From: Komagataeibacter oboediens | GTDB taxonomy: Bacteria > Pseudomonadota > Alphaproteobacteria > Acetobacterales > Acetobacteraceae | Direction: 5' to 3' | DNA: 38,872 nt | NCBI RefSeq assembly: GCF_003207815.1 | Contig: NZ_NKTX01000026.1 | Location: 1-38,872 of the forward strand | Shown: piece by piece, positions 1-8,289 of the stretch | Layout of the letters: each line of letters opens with the position of its first letter | Position numbering within the stretch: position 1 is the first letter of the stretch | Translations under genes and position numbers: made by a program | Notes under the pieces: model-generated | The model's database searches: none | Told to the model about the DNA's origin: nothing | Seen by the model: only the letters and a program-made list of their open reading frames with translations

Positions 1-160
1 TGACCACCTCGCGCATATCCGTCGTGCGAGGGCGACCGCCCCGTTTCGCAGGGGGCACAAATGGCACGATCAAAGCCCATTCCCCGTCCATCATATCCGA
101 TGGATATCGCAGTCCTTCCCGGCTATGTTCACGTCGGGCAATACCAGTCCATGTCACCAT
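1..160 (-). CDS. IS5-family transposase, N-terminal part (cut by window edge)
   Basis: The minus strand, read from an ATG at 160, encodes 53 residues without a stop up to the window edge. The protein contains MDGEWALIVPFVPP followed by KRGGRPRTTDMREVV, the typical start of IS5-type (DUF4096-containing) transposases. A GGAG ribosome-binding site sits just upstream of the ATG. The rest, including the DDE catalytic core, lies outside the window, so it cannot be said whether the element is intact. The neighbouring hydrolase gene ends about 200 bp away, which is consistent with an insertion sequence ending between them. Confidence 0.8.
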   Translation of the reverse strand, partial: MVTWTGIARREHSREGLRYPSDMMDGEWALIVPFVPPAKRGGRPRTTDMREVV

Positions 161-235
161 TCACTCCATCTCTTCGTAAAGACGGATGAATCACAACAGG
201 CTGGTATTGTTCAAAAACTTTCGGATCAGGCTCTC
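161..235 (-). mobile_element. Probable terminal segment of the IS5-type element
   Basis: Between the transposase start and the hydrolase gene, the minus strand begins around 235 with GAGCCTGATCCGAAAG and continues into the transposase leader. This looks like an insertion-sequence end, but the partner inverted repeat is outside the window, so the exact boundary is a guess. Confidence 0.3.
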
Positions 236-363
236 AGGACGTGAGCAGGCAGAGGCTGGACATTGCCGGATTACTCGGTCGCGACCTGGCTGGCTGCCGC
301 CGCAAGAAATGCCTGATGGTGAGGGGGAGACACGCTATTCCAGATTCCGGGAAAAGCGCTCTT

Positions 364-1242
364 CTACTTCAAGGAAGCAGCCCGGATCGTGGCATCCAGC
401 CAAGCACTAATGCGGGTAATGACCTCTGCCTCAATGCCAAAATAGCCGTGTGGCGTAAGCGAACCACAGTTCTTTTCAGAGCGGGTTGTGCCGCCCGCCA
501 CCATTAACACGGTGACTTCACGACTGCCTGTCATGGCCGCGCCAATTCGCTTTGCGTCCTGTGGCGGGGCAACGTTGCATCGGTCATCATGATTGGCGAC
601 AACAAGGACGGGAGCCTGCACTTTCTCTGGATGGGCGCTGAAAACGGTTTCCCTGCTGCCCCCCATAACGGACACCGATTCAGTCAGCACGACACCGGCA
701 ATATCCCCTGAAGCGGCATGGGCCGCGCCATTGACGGCTGCAATGGCACCCTGGCTTGTACCAAGTAGAAAAACAGGCCCTGAGTCCTGCCTGTGCACGA
801 AAGCGATGATATCCTCGACAAGATGGGCATAATGCGCGGCACTACGCTGCCCGCGCAGATTGAGACGACCCACTGTATCGGGAATGAGAACCGCAAACCC
901 CTGTCTGTTCCACGCGCCACGTGTTCGCACGACGAAGTTGTCGCCATGACGGATGCGCCCGTCCTGCCCAAGGCCAATGTCACCAGTTCCGCCCGGAAAC
1001 ATGATGATCGTTGCCAATGGCCGCTCCGGGGAACTGAAAATGGCCCGGACAGACCCGCCTGCACGGAGAGGTACATTCATGACACGTTCAGTGATGCCCG
1101 GATCTGGAATGTTGCCAGTCATCCCCGGTGCGGTACGATTACCGGCATATCCCACGCATGGCAGGAGAACGCAGGCGGCCAGCACGATTATCGTGCAACA
1201 CAGATAGTTCGGCATGGGCCTGTGCTGACTGCTTCTGATCAT
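364..1242 (-). CDS. Secreted alpha/beta hydrolase
   Basis: This encodes a 292-aa alpha/beta-hydrolase-fold protein. The N-terminus has a hydrophobic export signal (roughly residues 10-33, ending in GYAG), so a periplasmic location is likely. The nucleophile elbow is GTSQG (Ser163), with a plausible acid at Asp219/220 (ANHDD) and the histidine in TPHGYFG (His265). An oxyanion-type segment FPGGTGD lies near residue 85. Family members are dienelactone-hydrolase or esterase-like; the substrate cannot be read from the sequence. I chose the ATG at 1242; a TTG at 1251 and an ATG at 1215 are alternatives in the same frame, and the latter would give a more compact signal peptide. It stands alone, facing away from the SDR gene's 3' end. 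Confidence 0.82.
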   Translation of the reverse strand: MIRSSQHRPMPNYLCCTIIVLAACVLLPCVGYAGNRTAPGMTGNIPDPGITERVMNVPLRAGGSVRAIFSSPERPLATIIMFPGGTGDIGLGQDGRIRHGDNFVVRTRGAWNRQGFAVLIPDTVGRLNLRGQRSAAHYAHLVEDIIAFVHRQDSGPVFLLGTSQGAIAAVNGAAHAASGDIAGVVLTESVSVMGGSRETVFSAHPEKVQAPVLVVANHDDRCNVAPPQDAKRIGAAMTGSREVTVLMVAGGTTRSEKNCGSLTPHGYFGIEAEVITRISAWLDATIRAASLK

Positions 1243-1349
1243 TTCACCCAATGCCCAGGCCCATTATTGCTCATGGCCCGAAGACCAGACGTGGTCTCCG
1301 AGCCGCTTCATATATCATTGTGGCGTTCCGTTTGTGGAACGGCCAGCCT

Positions 1350-2111
1350 TCAGATGGCCTGACCGCCAGAAACTTCGATCCGCTGCGCGTTCACCCAGCG
1401 ATTATCTTCGGACAAAAGCGAGGCAATCATGGGGCCGATATCGTCAGGAAGGCCAGGACGACCAAGTGCGGTACTCTCCGCGATATGGCGGGCAATGTCC
1501 GGATTGTCCCGTACCATGCCGCCCGAGAAATCGGTCTGGATGGCACCCGGCGCTACCGTGTTGACGGCAATACGGCGCGGTCCGAGTTCCTTGGCCATGT
1601 AGTGTGTCATGACTTCCACCGCGCCCTTCATGGCGGCGTAAGCGATCCAGCCGGGATAGGCGAAGCGCGTGAGGCCGGATGAGATGTTCACGATCCGGCC
1701 ACCATCCGCGATCAGCGGCAGCAGCGTCTGTGTCAGGAAAAACGGACCTTTGACATGAACCCGATAGGCGGCGTCGAAATCCTCTTCGGTCACCTCGCCG
1801 AACAGCCCTTCATGGGAGGTGCCGGCCATGTTGACCAGATAATTGAAACGCTCGGCCCCCCATTCGCGCAGCACGCGCCGGACCTCATCGGCGAAGGCAG
1901 GGAAGGTATGCGTATCGCCGGTGTCGAGTTGCAGGGCCACCGCGCGGGCGCCGCTGCTCCGGACATTCTCAACCACCTCATCGGCTGCGGATCTGTTGGT
2001 GTGGTAGGTGAAGATGGACGAGACGCCGCGTCGGGCGAGAGCCTCAACGGTGGCGCGGCCCAGTCCACGGCTGCCGCCGGTGACAATGGCAATGGTGTTC
2101 GCTTCTGGCAT
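1350..2111 (-). CDS. SDR family NAD(P)-dependent oxidoreductase (FabG-like)
   Basis: A 253-aa classical short-chain dehydrogenase/reductase. The cofactor-binding motif TGGSRGLG is at residues 11-18, NMAG at 104-107, the catalytic Ser at 144/145 and YAAMK at 158-162, so the active-site set is complete. The C-terminus has NTVAPGAIQTD and a terminal GG loop typical of 3-ketoacyl reductase-like members. The start at 2111 is supported by GGAG six bases upstream; a longer frame to 2138 lacks this. It is transcribed divergently from a LysR regulator about 100 bp away, which probably controls it. The substrate is unknown. Confidence 0.92.
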   Translation of the reverse strand: MPEANTIAIVTGGSRGLGRATVEALARRGVSSIFTYHTNRSAADEVVENVRSSGARAVALQLDTGDTHTFPAFADEVRRVLREWGAERFNYLVNMAGTSHEGLFGEVTEEDFDAAYRVHVKGPFFLTQTLLPLIADGGRIVNISSGLTRFAYPGWIAYAAMKGAVEVMTHYMAKELGPRRIAVNTVAPGAIQTDFSGGMVRDNPDIARHIAESTALGRPGLPDDIGPMIASLLSEDNRWVNAQRIEVSGGQAI

Positions 2112-2133
2112 GAGTATCTCCATCTGTTGAGGT

Positions 2134-2145
2134 ACCAATCTTGGT
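2134..2145. promoter_or_regulatory. Perfect dyad between SDR and LysR genes, likely operator
   Basis: ACCAATCTTGGT is a perfect inverted repeat (ACCAA-TC-TTGGT) in the 100-bp divergent intergenic region. Such a site is well placed to bind the neighbouring LysR protein and to control both genes. The assignment rests on symmetry and position only. Confidence 0.45.
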
Positions 2146-2212
2146 CACAACGCCGCGCGTTCGATAAGATCGCTCTTTCCGCCAGCATTGTTTTGCGCCA
2201 TGGAATAATCCC

Positions 2213-3115
2213 ATGGACAGGCTTGCCACACTCGACCTCTTCGTCCGCATTGTTGACCGCAGCAGCTTCAGCGCCGCGGCAGCCGATTGCGGCGTCTCCC
2301 GCCCGGTTGCGACCGCTGCGATCAAGGCGTTGGAGCAAAGGCTTGGCACCCGACTGCTGCACCGTTCCACCCGCCACGTCCGGCCTACCGAGGAAGGCGC
2401 TGCCTATTATCGCCGGTGTGTGGCGATCCTGGCAGACCTTGAAGATGCCGATCGTGGTGCGAGTGGGGCTGTGGCAGGTCTCTTGCGCGCTGATGTGATC
2501 GGCCGTCTGGCGCGCATGACCCTGCTGCCAGCGTTGCCGGACTTCCTTGCGCGCCACCCGGCGCTGACCGTTCATCTTGGCGAGGGTGAGCGGTTTGTCG
2601 ATCTGGTGCGCGAAGGGGTGGACTGCGTGGTCCGGACCGGAACCCTGCCGGATAGCGACATGATCGCCCGGCCGCTGGGCGTGATGGAGGAGGTGACGGT
2701 CGCCAGCCCGGTCTATCTGGCGCGGCACGGGATGCCAGCCTCACCTGAAGATCTCGACGGACATCAGATGATCGGCTTCGTATCCTCACGCACTGGCCAG
2801 CCCCTGCCATTGGAGTTTACGCGCGGAGATGAGGTGATCGAGGTCTCGCTTCCCGCACGCCTGCTGGTCGGCGGCGTTGATACCTATGCCGAAGCGGCCA
2901 GGCTCGGCTTTGGCCTAGTGCAGGTGCCGCGCTATGGCCTTGAGGATGACCTTGCAAATGGCACGCTGATCGCAGTCCTCCCTGATTTCCCACCCACGCC
3001 AACGCCGGTCTCTGTGCTTTACCCGAGCAACAGGCAGCTTTCTCCGCGTGTGCGGGTGTTCGTGGACTGGCTGGTGGAGATTATTGGCCCGCGATTTCAT
3101 CCACAATGCGCGTGA
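2213..3115 (+). CDS. LysR family transcriptional regulator
   Basis: A 300-aa protein starting MDRLATLDLFVRIVDRSS, with the LysR winged helix-turn-helix in about residues 1-60 (SFSAAAADCGVSRPVATAAI, then LGTRLLHRSTR). The rest is a periplasmic-binding-protein-like effector domain of usual length, including the conserved GVDCVVRTG stretch. It belongs to the DsdC/AaeR-like subgroup commonly annotated as LysR regulators of oxidoreductases. It is divergent from the SDR gene, so autoregulation and activation or repression of that gene are the simplest reading. Its 3' end is six bases from the convergent AEC carrier gene. Confidence 0.95.
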   Translation: MDRLATLDLFVRIVDRSSFSAAAADCGVSRPVATAAIKALEQRLGTRLLHRSTRHVRPTEEGAAYYRRCVAILADLEDADRGASGAVAGLLRADVIGRLARMTLLPALPDFLARHPALTVHLGEGERFVDLVREGVDCVVRTGTLPDSDMIARPLGVMEEVTVASPVYLARHGMPASPEDLDGHQMIGFVSSRTGQPLPLEFTRGDEVIEVSLPARLLVGGVDTYAEAARLGFGLVQVPRYGLEDDLANGTLIAVLPDFPPTPTPVSVLYPSNRQLSPRVRVFVDWLVEIIGPRFHPQCA

Positions 3116-3121
3116 GCATCC

Positions 3122-4063
3122 CTACGCAGGTGCAAAGGCGAGATAGAGCGAGATCGTTGCAATCGAGAATACGGTGGAGGCGAGGACGACCCGTCCGGTA
3201 AGGGCTGCCTCCCGGTCATAGAATTCCGCCAGCATGAACGAGCCGGTTCCCGTGGGCAGTGCTGCAAGAAGCACGGCAATGTTTGTCATCGCCGGAGGGA
3301 GGTGAAGCACAGGCGCTGCGATGATCCATGTAACCAGAGGCTGGGCGATCAGCTTCAGGCCAACAAGAATGGCGGCCGTCGACGGGCGTGCAGACGCGGC
3401 GCCGGCAGAATTTCCAGCAAGGAACAGACCGAGGGCGATCAGGGCGCAGGGGGATGCGGCCCCGCCGAGAAGCTTCAGAAAGGCATGAACCGGTCCCGGC
3501 AGATGCCCACCGGATACCATGACCAGGCCACCAAGTGCTGGCGCCACCAGCAACGGATTTTTCACCAGCGAGAAGAGCGTTTTCGCGACGATGTCGCGCG
3601 GCCGTGCTTCGGTCTGCAACCCGGCCTCGATCAGGACGATCGCTATGACGAACAGCACACAGACCGTCACGATCGTGGCGATCAGCGTTGGTGCCATGCC
3701 GGTATCACCGACAAGCGACAGGACAAGCGGGAAACCGACGAACCCCGTATTGGCGTAGCTCGCGTTCAGTCCGTCAATGGCGGCATCGGCAAGATGGTGT
3801 CCTGTGGACACCCGCCACCACAGCGTCCCGGCAAACACGATAAAACAGCCAAGCGTGAACGCCGCAATGAATCCCGGCTCCCACAGATCGGTCATTTTTG
3901 CGTTTGCCACGATGTCGAACAGCACTGCGGGCAGCGCAAGATAGACCACCAGCCGATTGACCTCGCGCGTGGCATTGGGGCCAAGCGCACCCGATTTACG
4001 TGCGATCCATCCGGTGAGGATGAGGGCAAAGATAGGCAGGACGATCAGCAGATTGTTCAGCAT
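3122..4063 (-). CDS. AEC family (auxin efflux carrier-like) transporter
   Basis: A 313-aa, very hydrophobic inner-membrane protein with about ten predicted membrane helices, starting MLNNLLIVLPIFALILTGW. The order of segments (LGPNATREVNRLVVYLALPA near the N-terminus, NTGFVGFPL in the middle and LPTGTGSFMLAEFYDRE near the C-terminus) matches AEC/malonate-type permeases. These move small carboxylates or unknown organic solutes out of the cell. It lies divergent from a LysR gene that starts 100 bp away and is likely its regulator. The 3' end abuts the preceding LysR gene tail-to-tail. Confidence 0.9.
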   Translation of the reverse strand: MLNNLLIVLPIFALILTGWIARKSGALGPNATREVNRLVVYLALPAVLFDIVANAKMTDLWEPGFIAAFTLGCFIVFAGTLWWRVSTGHHLADAAIDGLNASYANTGFVGFPLVLSLVGDTGMAPTLIATIVTVCVLFVIAIVLIEAGLQTEARPRDIVAKTLFSLVKNPLLVAPALGGLVMVSGGHLPGPVHAFLKLLGGAASPCALIALGLFLAGNSAGAASARPSTAAILVGLKLIAQPLVTWIIAAPVLHLPPAMTNIAVLLAALPTGTGSFMLAEFYDREAALTGRVVLASTVFSIATISLYLAFAPA

Positions 4064-4108
4064 CAGGGATCTCGGGCGGTCAGCAAAAGCGTGACGCTAC
4101 CGGACGCT

Positions 4109-4124
4109 ATTGATATAATCCAAT
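4109..4124. promoter_or_regulatory. LysR-box-like dyad
   Basis: ATTGATATAATCCAAT has the form ATTG-N8-CAAT and fits the T-N11-A rule for LysR-type binding sites. It lies midway between the AEC carrier gene and its divergent LysR gene, about 40 bp upstream of the regulator start. Function is inferred from position and pattern. Confidence 0.5.
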
Positions 4125-4162
4125 GCTTATATGGTTCACGATCAATGCTTTCAGGGTATCAG

Positions 4163-5050
4163 ATGGACACGCGGCATATGCGGTATTTCATGGCTCTGGC
4201 CGAGACGCTTCATTTCGGTCGGGCGGCTGAGCGGATGAATATGAGCCAGCCGCCGTTCAGTCGTCAGATTGCCATGATCGAGCACACGTTGGGCGTGAAG
4301 CTGTTTGAACGAAACTCGCGCAACGTGGCTCTGACCCCGGCCGGAAAACATTTCATGAAAGACTGCCGAAACGTGCTGGGGCAGTTTGAGGATGCCTGCC
4401 GGGATGTCAGGCTGATTGCCAGCGGCATGAAGGGCGAACTGCGGTTTGGATTCATGATGCATGCCGCCCACAGTGTCGTGCCGCAACTCGTGCAGCTTTA
4501 TGCGGAGGCAAGGCCGGATGTGCGCCTTGTCCTTGATGAACGCACGCCGACAGAGATTGATGAGATGCTGGTGGCAGGAACACTGGATGCCGCCGTAACA
4601 TTCGATTGCGGATATGCGCCGCACCTGCAGGCCGTGTTGCTGGCCAGGGAGCGATTACGCATCATCATGCGAAAGGACCATCCGCTTGCCACGGCCGGGC
4701 AGATCGGCCCCGATGAACTCCGCGACGAGAAGATCATCGCAGCGCCTGCCGCGACGGCGCCTGCTCTGCGATCCGCGATCAACAGCTATTTTTCTGCCGG
4801 GGGAATTGTCCCGCGCGTTGTCCTTGAACCGCGGTTGCAGCACACGATCATCCAGCTTGTTGCAAAAGGGCTGGGCGTAGCCCTTATCCCTGCATCGCTG
4901 TGTACCGAACTGGGAGCCGGACTGACGTCACGGGCTTTGTCAGACGCTCCCCAACTTGACGTTGTGCTGCGTGCGCCCATCACCACGAAAAACCCGGCGG
5001 TTTCGACATTCATGGAAATCGGGAAATCGATACAGCGGACTTCACTCTAA
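4163..5050 (+). CDS. LysR family transcriptional regulator
   Basis: A 295-aa LysR protein. The DNA-binding region is MDTRHMRYFMALAETLHFG with the helix AERMNMSQPPFSRQIAMIEH and the wing LGVKLFERNSR. The effector domain begins with ELRFGFMMHAAHSVVPQLV and has the conserved AVTFDCGY and GLGVALIPASL segments. The open frame extends far upstream on this strand, but that extension is only the antisense of the AEC carrier; the LysR family start is MDTRHMRYF at 4163, preceded by AGGG. It is divergent from the AEC carrier and its end is convergent with the LysE-type exporter gene. Confidence 0.93.
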   Translation: MDTRHMRYFMALAETLHFGRAAERMNMSQPPFSRQIAMIEHTLGVKLFERNSRNVALTPAGKHFMKDCRNVLGQFEDACRDVRLIASGMKGELRFGFMMHAAHSVVPQLVQLYAEARPDVRLVLDERTPTEIDEMLVAGTLDAAVTFDCGYAPHLQAVLLARERLRIIMRKDHPLATAGQIGPDELRDEKIIAAPAATAPALRSAINSYFSAGGIVPRVVLEPRLQHTIIQLVAKGLGVALIPASLCTELGAGLTSRALSDAPQLDVVLRAPITTKNPAVSTFMEIGKSIQRTSL

Positions 5051-5108
5051 TTCATGGAATCTGTGTGGAGAGCCCGTTTCCAATATCTTCGCTTTCCTGA
5101 TTTCATCT

Positions 5109-5735
5109 TTATGAATGGAATATTTTTATAATGTCTTCAAATGCCAAACCCAGACCAAGAATAATCATGATCGCTCCAGATATATAGCCCGTCACGATGG
5201 ATGCTCTGGGGCGGCTACTTAATATTGTCCGCGCTCCAAATCCGACCATCAGATAGATGGACATGCAGTTCATTGTATGAATGACGCCCAATATCCCGAT
5301 CTGTAAAAAGGTCGGCCATGCTGATCCCGGATTTGTAAACTGGGGCAGAAGGGCGAGAAAAAACAGAAGAGCCTTGGGGTTCAGGCTACTGATGGCGAAT
5401 CCTTTGGTAATCCAGCGCTGCGCACCAGTTTCCCGTTCATGTCCCTCTTTCGGCAAGGGAGGATGACGCAGCAGGGAAATGCCCAGTTTTATGAGATAGG
5501 CCGCGCCTGCAAATGTCAGAATGGTGACTGCAAGCGGCATGCTTGCAAGCGCACCGATACCGCCCGCGACCGTTCCGGTAATGGCGAGATATCCCAGAAA
5601 CAGGCCGAATACCGCGGGAATGACTGCGGCATGATCACGTATTCCGGCGGAAATGACATACGCCCAGTCAGCACCAGGAGTTGCGGCAAGGAGGATGGAG
5701 ATTGTCCAGAAGGCAAGAAGTGTATGCAAATTCAT
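5109..5735 (-). CDS. LysE/RhtB family amino-acid exporter
   Basis: A 208-aa membrane protein with the LysE-family layout: six hydrophobic segments, the N-terminal motif TPGADWAYVISAGIRD (family consensus TPGP), GAAYLIKLGISLLR in the middle and SSLNPKALLFFLALLPQF. Such proteins export amino acids or related metabolites by proton antiport. It is divergent from an Lrp/AsnC regulator gene, the classical genetic pairing for LysE-type exporters in which the regulator senses the amino acid and turns on export. The exact substrate is not predictable. Confidence 0.92.
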   Translation of the reverse strand: MNLHTLLAFWTISILLAATPGADWAYVISAGIRDHAAVIPAVFGLFLGYLAITGTVAGGIGALASMPLAVTILTFAGAAYLIKLGISLLRHPPLPKEGHERETGAQRWITKGFAISSLNPKALLFFLALLPQFTNPGSAWPTFLQIGILGVIHTMNCMSIYLMVGFGARTILSSRPRASIVTGYISGAIMIILGLGLAFEDIIKIFHS

Positions 5736-5940
5736 CGAAGACGCGTCGCTTTAAAAGAAAATCCATAAGGTCCCACGGCGTTTCATGCTTTCCGACTATG
5801 CTCCGGATCGCCACCCCTGCGACGCGAGAGAGGGCAGGATAGCGCGGACCAGCGGACAGGGGGTTGCGTTTATGCCAATTTCGTCGCCGATATCTGGCAT
5901 ATAATTGCGCCAGAATGTTTATCCGTGATATAACGTGCCA

Positions 5941-6393
5941 ATGAAACTGGATGCGATTGATCGGCGTATTCTTAACGTTCTCCAGGAAGATGGCCGCTGC
6001 CCCAACAATGAGCTTGCGAGGCGCGTCGGGCTTTCTCCCTCGCCATGCCTGCGCCGCGTGCGGCTGCTGGAAGAAAGTGGCGTTATCGAAGGGTATGTCG
6101 CCGTTGTGAATCCCGCAAAAGCCGGGTTCGGCGTGACGGCTTTTGTCAGGATATGGCTGACGGGAGAAGACGAGCGGCAGTCCGAGCATTTCGTCGAGGA
6201 AATTGGAAAACTTCCGCAGGTGACGGAAGCGCATGTCCTTGCGGGAGATTGTGATTTCCTGTTGCGCGTTGTTGCAGAAGACCTTCCAGGACTGAGATGT
6301 TTTCAGAGTGAACACCTGGCGCGGATCAAAGGCGTGCGAAGTATGAAGACCGACATACCCCTACTGAAGGTCAAGAATGCAAGCTTTGCATAA
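5941..6393 (+). CDS. Lrp/AsnC family transcriptional regulator
   Basis: A 150-aa leucine-responsive-type regulator. The N-terminal helix-turn-helix is LDAIDRRILNVLQEDGRCPN with NELARRVGLSPSPCLRRVRL; the C-terminal RAM/AsnC ligand-binding domain includes VTEAHVLAGDCDFLLRVVAED. Length matches the family. The ATG at 5941 is preferred because family members begin directly with the LDxxDRxIL segment; a GTG two codons upstream is also possible. No clear Shine-Dalgarno is seen. It is divergent from the LysE-type exporter, which it probably regulates. Confidence 0.93.
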   Translation: MKLDAIDRRILNVLQEDGRCPNNELARRVGLSPSPCLRRVRLLEESGVIEGYVAVVNPAKAGFGVTAFVRIWLTGEDERQSEHFVEEIGKLPQVTEAHVLAGDCDFLLRVVAEDLPGLRCFQSEHLARIKGVRSMKTDIPLLKVKNASFA

Positions 6394-6518
6394 GATCTCT
6401 CACTCATCATGCTGAAGATGATGGAAGCGAAGCGGGCTGAGGGTTAATATTGGCGCGTGCGTGAAAGCATCGTCCGGAGATCAATTCTTCCGTTCTGATC
6501 TGACAGAATGCGCGACAT

Positions 6519-7421
6519 TCAGGTACGCAGATATGCCTGGAGGCGCGGGATGACGAAGTCGAGAAACACCCTCACGCGCTGGGGTGTCTGTTTGCTGCCA
6601 AGATAGAGCGCATGGATCTCTTCTTCGTCCTGCGCGTCCGCATGGGCCAGAACTTCAACGAGACGGCCGGACTTGATATCATCGCGCACATGGTAGTCGC
6701 CAAGCCGCGCCAGCCCTGCGCCCCGCAGCGTCAGGCGTCTGACTGTTTCGCCATTATTGGCAAGCAGGGGGCCCCGGACGATACGATCTGCGATGCGCCC
6801 TTTCTCGTGCAGCGGCCAGACAGGGGCAGCACGCCGGAAATTGAAGCCAAGGCATTTGTGTTGGTCCAGATCATCAATGTTCCGTGGTACACCAAACCGG
6901 TTCAGGTAATCTGGCGATCCAACGATTTTACGTCGTGCTGTGCCGATATGTCGCGCTGTCAGATTTGAATCCTGCAACGGTCCGACCCGAAAGGCGACAT
7001 CCGTGCGGTCAAGATAAAGGTCCGTCAGTTCGTCGGAGAGCGACAGATCAATGACGATATCCGGATAGGCATCCCAGAATTCGGGAAGGAGAGGTTCAAG
7101 CGCCAGCGCTCCGAAGGCTACCGAAGCATTGATGCGCACAATGCCGCCCGGCCGAACCGATCCTGTGGTGAGCGCATGTTCCATATCATTGAGTTCGGCG
7201 AGCAGCGCCTGAGCACGCTCGTAGTAAAGCTGCCCTTCCGGCGTGACGGAAAGCCGCCGTGTCGAACGTTCGAGCAGGCGTACGCCAAGGCGTGTCTCAA
7301 CGCGGGCAATCAGTTTGCTTATCGTCGAGGGCGTTGTCATCGACAGGCGGGCGGCCTCGGAAAAACTGCCGCTTTCCACGACACGCAAAAACATCTGCAT
7401 TTCGCCAATCCGGTTGTCCAA
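6519..7421 (-). CDS. LysR family transcriptional regulator
   Basis: A 300-aa LysR protein starting MDNRIGEMQMFLRVVESGSF. The HTH includes EAARLSMTTPSTISKLIARV and the wing LGVRLLERSTRRLSVTPEG; the effector domain carries the RTDVAFRVGPLQDSNL segment found in regulators of oxidoreductases. It faces away from the mdaB quinone reductase gene about 210 bp off, a common pairing for redox-responsive control. Its 3' end is convergent with the Lrp gene. Confidence 0.94.
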   Translation of the reverse strand: MDNRIGEMQMFLRVVESGSFSEAARLSMTTPSTISKLIARVETRLGVRLLERSTRRLSVTPEGQLYYERAQALLAELNDMEHALTTGSVRPGGIVRINASVAFGALALEPLLPEFWDAYPDIVIDLSLSDELTDLYLDRTDVAFRVGPLQDSNLTARHIGTARRKIVGSPDYLNRFGVPRNIDDLDQHKCLGFNFRRAAPVWPLHEKGRIADRIVRGPLLANNGETVRRLTLRGAGLARLGDYHVRDDIKSGRLVEVLAHADAQDEEEIHALYLGSKQTPQRVRVFLDFVIPRLQAYLRT

Positions 7422-7630
7422 CAGCGCCTCCTTGATGAAACAGGTTCACAAGTGCTGTGGAGAAGCGACGGATTATCAAAGCCTGTCAAGTTCATCATGT
7501 TGCGTAGGGAACAGATGCCGCTCGCACCGCTGATATGCCGCGGCACCGTCATATTGAAAATTTTTTCCGGACAATGGCTCTAAAGCCTGGTCAGGCGTAT
7601 CCGGGATGCTTTTTGCAGGACACTATTGCG

Positions 7631-8242
7631 ATGAAAAACATTCTTCTTCTGAACGGTGGAAAGGCTTTCGCCCATTCTCATGGTCGCCTGAACGATACGC
7701 TGCATGACGCCGCCCTTGCGCTCCTGTCGAACGCGGGTTTCAATACGCGCCAGACAAAGATCGATGCCGGGTATGACATTCAGGCTGAAGTCGAGAATAT
7801 TCAGTGGGCAAATCTGGTCATCTACCAGATGCCGGGTTGGTGGATGGGCGCGCCGTGGACGGTCAAGAAGTATGTTGACCAAGTCTTCACCGCCGGTCAT
7901 GGCACGCTTTATGCCAATGATGGGCGCAGCCGGTCGCATCCTGAGCGCAAGTATGGGTCTGGCGGCCTGCTGCAGGGGAAGCATTACATGCTTTCCCTGA
8001 CATGGAACGCCCCGGAAGAGGCTTTTGTCGATCCGGCGCAGTTCTTTGAAGGGAAGGGGATTGATGCGGTCTATTTCCCTTTCCACAAGGCCAACCAGTT
8101 TCTGGGCATGGCGCCGCTTGCAACGTATCTAGCGTCAAACGTTATGAAGGAACCGGCGATTGATCGGACCGTCGCGCGCTACCGTGCCCATCTTGCAGAC
8201 GTTCTTGGCTTTGTGCTGCCAGAAGGCGGCGTTGTATCATAG
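7631..8242 (+). CDS. mdaB: NAD(P)H quinone oxidoreductase MdaB
   Basis: A 203-aa flavodoxin-fold reductase closely resembling Escherichia coli MdaB (modulator of drug activity B). Diagnostic stretches are [40 protein letters not shown], the [11 protein letters not shown] loop and [14 protein letters not shown]. The enzyme reduces quinones by two electrons with NADPH and FAD, which protects against quinone redox cycling. The longer open frame from 7535 is rejected: the ATG at 7631 matches the family start and has AGGA at a suitable distance. A LysR gene is divergent upstream, and the sorbosone dehydrogenase follows within 50 bp, so the two may be co-transcribed. Confidence 0.94.
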   Translation: MKNILLLNGGKAFAHSHGRLNDTLHDAALALLSNAGFNTRQTKIDAGYDIQAEVENIQWANLVIYQMPGWWMGAPWTVKKYVDQVFTAGHGTLYANDGRSRSHPERKYGSGGLLQGKHYMLSLTWNAPEEAFVDPAQFFEGKGIDAVYFPFHKANQFLGMAPLATYLASNVMKEPAIDRTVARYRAHLADVLGFVLPEGGVVS

Positions 8243-8289
8243 CACGGATTACAGGGTTTTTCCGGGTAACATGGAACCGAGAGAATAAC

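Noticed and set aside
3302-4162. Long N-terminal extension of the LysR frame giving 582 residues
   Set aside because: The extension is antisense to the AEC carrier gene and has no family similarity; the LysR start MDTRHMRYF lies at 4163.
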